The notes under the pieces are model-generated. The model was not told the DNA's origin, did no database searches, and worked only from the letters and a program-made list of their open reading frames with translations. A stretch of DNA of 5,042 nucleotides from positions 1-5,042 of the forward strand of contig PWGE01000410.1 of the NCBI GenBank assembly GCA_003554345.1, in the 5' to 3' direction. The position numbers and the translations under genes are program-made. Origin of the DNA: T1SED10-198M sp003554345 [NCBI: Candidatus Sumerlaeota bacterium] (GTDB lineage: Bacteria; Sumerlaeota; T1SED10-198M). Shown here piece after piece: positions 1 to 5,042 of the stretch (position 1 is the first letter of the stretch; each line of letters starts with the position of its first letter).

Positions 1-791
1 ACCGTTTGGAACCAGGTGTTGAATGGCTTGTCAACATGAATAAGTGGTCCAGGATGGGTGGAGCCTGGAATTACCTTTACCTCGGTGGCGGTGAAAATGA
101 TATCTCTGAATCTACGGGATACGGTCAACTGTATTATGAACAGGATCTGGACATTGATCGGACAATCCGTATAACCGGTTATGGTTCGTCAGCAGGGCCT
201 GGAGGCGCACTTTCTTATAACCAGAGTTTTACAGATGGAGAATGGGGAGTCTCGTTGTTTGGTAAAGTGCCTTATGTGGACTATGCCTCTGCTATACAAG
301 ATGATGCATACTGGAACGGAGTAGGTGCCCATTGGGAAAAACAGTGGTTGGATGATTGGAGAATGAGCACAGATGTATACTGGAAAAATTGGGGCGGTAA
401 TGAACAGTCAAGCATATCAGGTTCGGAAGCTGAAGTCACCTTGAGTAGAAGGCTTCCCTGGGGGAGGTCGCTCTATGCTTCATATGGGTGGCGCGGTGCC
501 TGGCGGAGTGAAGCCGGCACAGAGTACTGGCTGAGTAAAAGACGCAACAGACATTCTCTTGGACTGTATACCTCCCACCAATGGAGAAGATGGTGTCGAA
601 GCTGGCTCTCAGGAGGATATTCGTATGATTTTCATTATGACCATGGAGGAGTGTATGCCGGCACCGGCATGGAGTATTTAATAAGCGATGCTAATGTTGC
701 TCATCTTGAAGCGTCCTATTCAAAGGATCATGGCACAAGGGATAATCCTGGCGTTTTTCGGTTCATACTTGGTTGGAAACGTTATTTTTAA
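1..791 (+). CDS. pelB: PelB-like outer-membrane export porin, C-terminal beta-barrel (5' truncated by window)
   Basis: This is the 3' end of a gene cut by the window edge. The first complete codon is at 3, leaving 262 residues before the TAA at 789-791. The protein is rich in Trp, Tyr and Gly and shows about 15 short alternating segments (for example VEWLVNMNKW, AWNYLYLGGG, GYGQLYYEQDL, RTIRITGYG, SLYASYGWRG) separated by charged or Gly/Asn turns. It ends in ...FILGWKRYF, with the terminal Phe typical of outer-membrane barrels recognised by the BAM machinery. Known PelB proteins are around 1,200 residues, with a periplasmic TPR superhelix followed by a 16-strand barrel. Only the barrel is visible here, and any TPR part lies upstream. 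The role, export of Pel polysaccharide across the outer membrane, is inferred mainly from the pelC-pelD-pelE-pelF genes directly downstream, because barrel sequences diverge strongly. Alone it could only be called a beta-barrel protein. No start codon is visible: the TTG at 6 is internal. Confidence 0.85.
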   Translation, partial: RLEPGVEWLVNMNKWSRMGGAWNYLYLGGGENDISESTGYGQLYYEQDLDIDRTIRITGYGSSAGPGGALSYNQSFTDGEWGVSLFGKVPYVDYASAIQDDAYWNGVGAHWEKQWLDDWRMSTDVYWKNWGGNEQSSISGSEAEVTLSRRLPWGRSLYASYGWRGAWRSEAGTEYWLSKRRNRHSLGLYTSHQWRRWCRSWLSGGYSYDFHYDHGGVYAGTGMEYLISDANVAHLEASYSKDHGTRDNPGVFRFILGWKRYF

Positions 792-792
792 T

Positions 793-799
793 AAAGGAG
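793..799 (+). promoter_or_regulatory. Strong Shine-Dalgarno of pelC
   Basis: AAAGGAG lies 7 nt before the ATG at 807, in the 15-nt gap after the pelB stop. It is the best match to the anti-Shine-Dalgarno sequence at any gene junction in the window, and it fixes the pelC start. Confidence 0.8.
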
Positions 800-806
800 A
801 AATAAA

Positions 807-1355
807 ATGAAAAAAGCAGGAGTGTTCGTCGTTTTCCTGTTGGTTATCGTTGGATGTAGCACTTTTCATCAGCAGGCGTACGTGGAACCAGGAATAAACT
901 GGAGTGAAAAAACAGTAGCGGTTCTTCCCTTGCAGAATCATTCATTAAGACCCGATGCCGGTATTGTGGTGTCCGAGTATTTATATACCGGTTTTATGCG
1001 CACTGGCTGGTTTGATAGTATACTTGAACCCACGTTTTTGCGTAGCGAAATATATCGTTTAGATATCAACCTTGAAAAGATGAATCGCCAGGAATATGCG
1101 CTGGAAGTGGCACAGAAACTCGGGGTTGACGGAATATTTTACGGCGTTCTGGCTGAATATGACTATCAGCATAATATACAGGAAGATCCGACTGTGAGTT
1201 ATACCCTCCATTATCTGGATGTAGAATCTGAAAAAGTAATGATAAGTATCAGTTCTTCACGGGTAGGAAAGGTTCTTTTGGGAAATCGAAACCTTGGACA
1301 AGTGGTGCAGGAGATTGTGGAGCGCCAGATTCAGTCTATTGGAGAGAATATTTAA
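807..1355 (+). CDS. pelC: PelC outer-membrane lipoprotein of the Pel exporter
   Basis: The product has 182 residues, close to the 172 of P. aeruginosa PelC. It opens with a lipoprotein signal peptide: Lys2-Lys3, a hydrophobic core at residues 4-15, and the lipobox IVGC with the lipidated Cys at 17. Ser at position +2 is not a retention signal, so sorting to the inner leaflet of the outer membrane is expected. The mature part carries VAVLPLQNHS (37-46) and a following helix ending near TGWFDSI, then LGVDGIFYGVLAEYDY (105-120). This is the alpha/beta fold pattern of PelC and related assembly lipoproteins, in which a strand leads into a long helix. In P. aeruginosa PelC forms a 12-subunit ring that caps the PelB barrel on the periplasmic side and funnels cationic Pel into it. 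The gene sits 15 nt after pelB and 18 nt before the preferred pelD start, and its Shine-Dalgarno is strong. The name rests on lipobox, length, fold pattern and operon position. A generic DUF799/CsgG-like lipoprotein is the alternative if context is ignored. Confidence 0.9.
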   Translation: MKKAGVFVVFLLVIVGCSTFHQQAYVEPGINWSEKTVAVLPLQNHSLRPDAGIVVSEYLYTGFMRTGWFDSILEPTFLRSEIYRLDINLEKMNRQEYALEVAQKLGVDGIFYGVLAEYDYQHNIQEDPTVSYTLHYLDVESEKVMISISSSRVGKVLLGNRNLGQVVQEIVERQIQSIGENI

Positions 1356-1360
1356 AATGA

Positions 1361-1365
1361 AGGTG
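1361..1365 (+). promoter_or_regulatory. Probable Shine-Dalgarno of pelD
   Basis: AGGTG pairs with the CACCT of 16S rRNA and lies 8 nt before the ATG at 1374. The in-frame GTG at 1365 has no comparable site at a workable distance, so this element favours the ATG start. Confidence 0.5.
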
Positions 1366-1373
1366 TGAAAGAG

Positions 1374-2771
1374 ATGAAGGCAGTAAAAAATGGCATGCTG
1401 GAAAGGCACAAAACTCCCGGGCGTAATATTCTTCTGGAGATATGTGTAGCCCTCGTACTGGTGTTGATTATTGAGTATTTGCTCAGAGAAGGGGGATTTG
1501 ATCCATTTTTTGTTTCTCCTCATCCCTATTGGATATTTATTCTCCTTTTTGCCGTAAGATATGGCTCGATTGCTGGTTTGGTTTCTGCTATTGCGTTTTC
1601 CGCACTGTATATTTTGCAGGGTCAATTCCTTTTTTATAATGGTGATAATATTGCGCAACAGATGCGTATGCTTTTGAAGAATCCTTTATTGTTTGTAGTG
1701 GGAGGGCTTGTTATAGGATATTTTGTTGATGAATATCACTATAACATAAAACAGCTTAACAAAACTCTTGCCGACAAAAAGAGAGATCTGCAAGAATTGT
1801 TTCAGAAATATGTAAGAGCAAGAGGGGTCAGTGAGAAACTTGAAAACCGTCTGCTTTCTGAAGAGCAAACTGCTCTTTCTCTTTATGAAGCTGCCAAAAA
1901 ATTAGAACGCCTGGATATTGAGAAGCTGTATGATGGTGTGCTTGAGCTGTTGAAAAAATTTGCAAAAGTGCGTAAAGCCTCTTTCTATGTGCTGGATAAT
2001 AATGATCTTAAACTTAAGGCATCTTTTGGATGGAAGGATGATAAACCCGCAGAGTTCATTGAAAGAAATGATTTGCTGTTTGAAGAAGTTGTAGAAAAGA
2101 AAAAACAGGTTACAGTAAAAAATATTGAATGGATGGAGGCTGAGACCGTTGCTAGTGGCTTCCTCTGTGCCTTTCCGGTTATACTCTCCAAAGATACGAT
2201 TTTTGGTATGATTAAAATTGAAGAAATGGATTTTATCAACGTCAACTCTACCAGTCTTAAGTTTATTCAAATGATAGTGGAATGGGCCCAGATCAGCATT
2301 TATAATGCCATGCAGTATCAAAAACAGAAAGATAAAAATATTGAAGATGAGTTCAGTGGAGCATATACCTTTTCTTATTTTATTGAACGCCTGCGAAAGG
2401 AAATTCGGCTTTCACATCGGTATGATCTTCACCTTTCTATTATTCGTCTGCACATTCAGGATTATAAAAACTTTGAGTCCAGATTTCAGCAGATGGCGTT
2501 AAACATTATTGGCTTGATTTTTAAAAATATATTGAGGGATGTTGATATTGTAGCACATCTGAAAGAACCGGGGCAATTTGCGATCATGCTTCCCTGTACC
2601 CCTGCTGAGAATGCGGGAGTGGTAATTGAGCGCATTGAACAGGAGTTGAAGAATATGTCTGTGAAACCTTACAAAGATGAGGAAGAAATGATGCAAGTTG
2701 AGACGGAAGTGTATGATACTAAGCTCTTTCGCTCCAATCCTGAAGACCTGGTGGAGAAGTTCAACTCATGA
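1374..2771 (+). CDS. pelD: PelD inner-membrane c-di-GMP receptor (TM-GAF-degenerate GGDEF)
   Basis: The product has 465 residues from the ATG at 1374, against 455 in P. aeruginosa PelD. An in-frame GTG at 1365 would add three residues but has a poor ribosome site. Four membrane helices are seen at about 20-37, 52-65, 66-83 and 103-120, followed by a charged coiled coil at 123-178. A GAF-like domain spans about 180-312 (ends near VEWAQISIYNAM), and a GGDEF-like domain spans about 325-440. The GGDEF signature is replaced by EPGQF (398-402), and the metal-binding acidic residue of the usual 'DiDxFK' segment is replaced in LHIQDYKNF. It should therefore not make c-di-GMP. The inhibitory-site residues are kept: R388-D-V-D391 just before the signature, and R420 in the helix that carries the third contact in GGDEF proteins. 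PelD binds c-di-GMP through this site and activates Pel synthesis post-translationally, acting with PelE, PelF and PelG. The stop overlaps the pelE start by four bases. The domain order is diagnostic. Confidence 0.94.
   Translation: MKAVKNGMLERHKTPGRNILLEICVALVLVLIIEYLLREGGFDPFFVSPHPYWIFILLFAVRYGSIAGLVSAIAFSALYILQGQFLFYNGDNIAQQMRMLLKNPLLFVVGGLVIGYFVDEYHYNIKQLNKTLADKKRDLQELFQKYVRARGVSEKLENRLLSEEQTALSLYEAAKKLERLDIEKLYDGVLELLKKFAKVRKASFYVLDNNDLKLKASFGWKDDKPAEFIERNDLLFEEVVEKKKQVTVKNIEWMEAETVASGFLCAFPVILSKDTIFGMIKIEEMDFINVNSTSLKFIQMIVEWAQISIYNAMQYQKQKDKNIEDEFSGAYTFSYFIERLRKEIRLSHRYDLHLSIIRLHIQDYKNFESRFQQMALNIIGLIFKNILRDVDIVAHLKEPGQFAIMLPCTPAENAGVVIERIEQELKNMSVKPYKDEEEMMQVETEVYDTKLFRSNPEDLVEKFNS
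2535..2633 (+). other. pelD: Predicted c-di-GMP binding site (I-site) coding segment of pelD
   Basis: The codons for R388 (2535-2537) and D391 (2544-2546) form an RxxD motif. It sits just before the degenerate EPGQF signature at 2565-2579, with one residue more between them than in canonical GGDEF proteins. The codon at 2631-2633 is R420, within IERIE, which matches the AERIR helix supplying the second I-site arginine in PleD. These three positions correspond to the ligand contacts of GGDEF inhibitory sites and of P. aeruginosa PelD. The assignment is by hand alignment. Confidence 0.75.
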
Positions 2772-3796
2772 AATATCGCGATACCCCTTTATTTCTTTTC
2801 GTATTGATATTTCTGGCGTTGCTTTTAGAGATATTCTTACTTCGTAATTTTTATCCTTTATGGATGATTATCGGGTTCAGGATAGTGGTGGGGAGTGTGT
2901 TTTTTTATTGGTTGCCCCGGGGAGTAAGGCAGAGAGTTTTTGCCCGGCCTTTACTAATATGGATTGCCATCTTCTGGGTATTGGCAGGAATTTTTGCAAT
3001 ACCGGTGTTCATATTTGCTTTTATTTTTTATTTTCGCAGGCAATCCCTGGAATCCAGAGTAGAACAGTTTCAGGAATATATTTTTGAGGATACCTATCTT
3101 CAGGATGAACTCCATGATTTATTAGAAGAGATTTTTGATGAAGAAAAAGACCAGGTGGATAGAGAAGACAATATTCAACCCCTGATGGATGTTCTTCTTA
3201 GTGATAATATTTCCTGGAAAATGACAATTATCGTGCAATTAAAGAAATACCATAATCCCACTTCAATAATTCTTCTGAGAAAAGCCCTTGAAGACCCTCA
3301 TCCAGAAGTGAAATTGCTTGCTGCAAATATTCTTTCAAAAATAGATGATTATTTTATCAGCCGCATACAGAAAGCAGAAGCTGTTCTAAGGGATATGGAA
3401 GGAGAAGAGCGAAAGAAACCATTGCTGGAGTTAGCAAAATACCTTGACAAGGGTCTCTATATAGATTTGTGGGGTGCCGAAATACGCCAATATTATCTGC
3501 ACAAAGCACTGGTTGCTTATTATGAGCTTACTTCCCTTGATCCCGGGAATATGGAGCTTATATATTTATTTTGTCGTTTTCTTATCCGTAATGAAATGCT
3601 GGAGGAGGCTCTCAGATACCTGGATGAAAATCTTATAAAGGAACCCAATAATCCCCGTTTGCTTGTATGGAAAATGGAGGTCTTTTTTCGGCAAAAAGAA
3701 TATAAAAAACTTGTTGATTTGTCCGGTAAAATCTCTTTGCAGGACCTTGAATCACCAAAAATAAAATCGGCGGTGATGTGGTGGCAGAGCGCATAA
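2768..3796 (+). CDS. pelE: PelE membrane-anchored helical-repeat protein of the Pel synthase complex
   Basis: The product has 342 residues, close to the roughly 330 of P. aeruginosa PelE. The ATG overlaps the pelD stop in an ATGA, and GGAG at 2753-2756 lies inside the pelD end, so translation is probably coupled. Three hydrophobic stretches occur at about 7-26, 31-49 and 62-88, each long enough to span the inner membrane, followed by FRRQ. A strongly acidic helical segment occupies 95-135. Residues 136-200 look like HEAT or armadillo-type helical pairs (NPTSIILLRKALEDPHPEVK, then LLAANILSKI). Residues 214-320 look like TPR units, such as HKALVAYYELTSLDPGN and EEALRYLDENLIKEPNNPR followed by FFRQKEYKKLVDL. 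PelE has no known enzymatic activity. In P. aeruginosa it interacts with PelD and helps bring PelF to the membrane complex. The identification rests on membrane-plus-TPR architecture, length and position between pelD and pelF. The end overlaps pelF by 16 bases. Confidence 0.9.
   Translation: MKYRDTPLFLFVLIFLALLLEIFLLRNFYPLWMIIGFRIVVGSVFFYWLPRGVRQRVFARPLLIWIAIFWVLAGIFAIPVFIFAFIFYFRRQSLESRVEQFQEYIFEDTYLQDELHDLLEEIFDEEKDQVDREDNIQPLMDVLLSDNISWKMTIIVQLKKYHNPTSIILLRKALEDPHPEVKLLAANILSKIDDYFISRIQKAEAVLRDMEGEERKKPLLELAKYLDKGLYIDLWGAEIRQYYLHKALVAYYELTSLDPGNMELIYLFCRFLIRNEMLEEALRYLDENLIKEPNNPRLLVWKMEVFFRQKEYKKLVDLSGKISLQDLESPKIKSAVMWWQSA
3769..3775 (+). promoter_or_regulatory. Probable Shine-Dalgarno of pelF inside pelE
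   Basis: GGCGGTG differs from the consensus GGAGGTG at one base and ends 5 nt before the GTG at 3781. An adjacent GTG at 3778 would be only 2 nt away, so the site favours 3781. Confidence 0.5.
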
Positions 3797-5042
3797 GTGA
3801 TGTTTGTTTTATTTTAGAAGGCACTTACCCCTATGTAAGGGGAGGAGTATCTCACTGGGTACATCAGATGATTTCATCTTTACCGGATATCTCATTCAGC
3901 CTTTTGGTAATATTACCCGGCGAAAATAATAAGGGATATAAATATTCTCTTCCTCCCAATATTATCGATATACAAGAGGTATATCTCGGAGGTGAGGTGA
4001 TAAAGCCTTCTTTTACCCCCTCTTTAAAAAGAAAGGATTTTCAGCATTTTGCCGATATGTTACAGACAATCAACAATAAGGATCTGGAAAACTTCATACC
4101 TGCTGTGCGTTCCATTATTGATAAAAAAGAAAAATTTACTCCTGAAAAAATTATATTTTCATGGAAACTATGGCAATATATGCAAGAAGAATATCACAAA
4201 TCTTTTGATGGCATATCTTTTATAGACTATTTCTGGACATGGAGATTTATGCATCTGGGAATGATGCGCTTATTGCAGGCATCTATTCCCAGGGCCCGTG
4301 TTTATCACACAGTATGCACCGGTTTTGCGGGTTTATTGGGTGCTTTTATTAAAGCTCATACTTTCTCTCCTCTGTTCATTACTGAACATGGAATTTACAG
4401 TCGTGAACGACAGGTAGAGATCAGCATGGCAGACTGGATTTATGAGAAAGAGTTCAGAATGCTTTCTGTGAGTCGTGGAGTGGGGGCTTTCCATAAAATG
4501 TGGATGGATTTTTTTAGCAGGCTGAGTAATATCTGCTATCAGAGTTGTAATGAAATTATCACCCTTTACCGGGGAAATCAGCGTTATCAATTGGAAGATG
4601 GAGCAAATGCGGAGCGCATGAAAATTGTACCCAATGGAATAGAGGTGGATAAAATGGCAGCTTTTATTCGCCAGCATAAGCCTCAACCATTTATTATTGC
4701 CTTTATAGGAAGGGTGGTCCCGGTCAAAGATGTTAAAACTTTTATCAGAGCGATACGTCGGGTATGTAATATCGTTCAAGATGTGGAAGCTTACGTTATG
4801 GGGGATTATAATCAGGATAAGGAATATTACGATGAATGCCGGGAACTGGTTCGATTACTTGAACTTCAAGATAAGCTGTTTTTTCTTGGCAATGTTGATG
4901 TCAGCGACTGGTTATCTAAAATACACCTGGTAGTTTTGACCAGTATCAGTGAGGGACAACCATTAGCAATCCTTGAAGCTAATGCTGCCGGGATACCCGT
5001 AGTAGCCACTGATGTGGGTGGCTGCAGAGAACTTCTAAAAGG
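3781..5042 (+). CDS. pelF: PelF cytoplasmic GT4-family glycosyltransferase (3' truncated by window)
   Basis: Frame 1 is open from the GTG at 3781 to the window edge, giving 420 full codons. P. aeruginosa PelF has 507 residues, so roughly 85 C-terminal residues should lie beyond. The N-terminus carries the PelF hallmark EGTYPYVRGGVSHWVHQM (13-30). Further GT-B motifs are TEHGIYSRERQVE (201-213), KIVPNGIEV (281-289), and AFIGRVVPVKDVKTF (307-321), whose R311 and K316 are the usual GT4 donor-phosphate contacts. The catalytic EX7E motif is E391 to E399 in SEGQPLAILEA, followed by GIPVVATDVGG at 404-414. PelF is a soluble, UDP-sugar-dependent, retaining-type transferase believed to polymerise the N-acetylhexosamine backbone of Pel at the inner membrane with PelD, PelE and PelG. 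There is no signal peptide or membrane helix. No ATG is available near the N-terminus, so a GTG start (3781, or 3778) overlapping the end of pelE is needed to include the first strand. All key residues that can be checked are intact. Confidence 0.96.
   Translation, partial: MAERISDVCFILEGTYPYVRGGVSHWVHQMISSLPDISFSLLVILPGENNKGYKYSLPPNIIDIQEVYLGGEVIKPSFTPSLKRKDFQHFADMLQTINNKDLENFIPAVRSIIDKKEKFTPEKIIFSWKLWQYMQEEYHKSFDGISFIDYFWTWRFMHLGMMRLLQASIPRARVYHTVCTGFAGLLGAFIKAHTFSPLFITEHGIYSRERQVEISMADWIYEKEFRMLSVSRGVGAFHKMWMDFFSRLSNICYQSCNEIITLYRGNQRYQLEDGANAERMKIVPNGIEVDKMAAFIRQHKPQPFIIAFIGRVVPVKDVKTFIRAIRRVCNIVQDVEAYVMGDYNQDKEYYDECRELVRLLELQDKLFFLGNVDVSDWLSKIHLVVLTSISEGQPLAILEANAAGIPVVATDVGGCRELLK

Noticed and set aside
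720-941. A - strand open frame spanning the pelB-pelC junction, considered as an antisense gene.
   Set aside because: It covers the end of the barrel and the PelC signal peptide, both explained on the + strand, and its translation has no recognisable features.
1902-2321. Open frames of 86-139 codons on the - strand opposite the pelD GAF region.
   Set aside because: They are antisense to a well-supported domain, their translations are low-complexity and rich in Phe, Ile and Leu, and no ribosome site or context supports them.
2565-2579. PelD as an active diguanylate cyclase.
   Set aside because: The signature is EPGQF in place of GGDEF, and the metal-binding segment is also altered, so only ligand binding is expected.
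3828-3847. Small hairpin CCCCT-ATGTA-AGGGG followed by a purine-rich, Shine-Dalgarno-like AGGGGAGGAG.
   Set aside because: It lies in the codons for the conserved TYPYVRGGV motif of PelF, has only a 5-bp stem and no T-run. It is explained by the protein sequence rather than by a terminator or an internal start.
4081-4140. Apparent drop in GC in early pelF compared with pelB, considered as a sign of mosaic transfer.
   Set aside because: A hand count of one 60-base block in each (19 of 60 G/C here, 29 of 60 at 1-60) is too small and was chosen by eye. The Trp/Gly-rich barrel and the Lys/Ile-rich loop explain the difference.
4333-4779. A 148-codon open frame on the - strand.
   Set aside because: It lies entirely within pelF, whose conserved motifs run through the same bases, and its translation resembles no protein family I recognise. 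It is a shadow frame.

Overview
The window is an interior slice of a pel exopolysaccharide operon. All genes are on the + strand and packed tightly in the order pelB (3' part) - pelC - pelD - pelE - pelF (5' part). It begins inside pelB and ends inside pelF, so pelA (expected upstream) and pelG (expected downstream) are not visible. No RNA gene, mobile element, CRISPR array or convincing promoter or terminator was seen. There is no gene-free stretch longer than 18 bases.

Layout. Bases 1-791 encode the C-terminal outer-membrane beta-barrel of a PelB-like exporter. Bases 807-1355 encode the lipoprotein PelC. Bases 1374-2771 encode PelD, the inner-membrane c-di-GMP receptor with four membrane helices, a coiled coil, a GAF domain and a degenerate GGDEF domain. 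Bases 2768-3796 encode PelE, a membrane-anchored helical-repeat protein. The GTG-started pelF, 3781 to the window edge, encodes the cytoplasmic GT4-type glycosyltransferase. The gene junctions are +15 nt, +17 to +18 nt, a 4-nt ATGA overlap and a 16-nt overlap, which indicates one transcript with translational coupling.

How the genes work together (established for Pseudomonas aeruginosa Pel, applied here by homology). PelF polymerises sugar from a UDP-sugar donor at the inner membrane. PelD, PelE, PelF and PelG form the synthase and transport complex, and PelD switches it on when it binds c-di-GMP. The PelC ring and the PelB barrel carry the polymer through the periplasm and across the outer membrane. 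In this PelD the residues matching the c-di-GMP inhibitory site (R388, D391, R420) are kept and the catalytic GGDEF signature is lost, so control by c-di-GMP is predicted to persist.

Organism. The outer-membrane barrel ending in Phe and the lipobox protein point to a Gram-negative (diderm) bacterium. Base composition looks moderate to AT-rich and the proteins look divergent from pseudomonad Pel proteins. I therefore suspect a non-pseudomonad lineage but cannot name one from the sequence. I found no evidence of a wholly new system. The points worth checking are details of a divergent pel locus.
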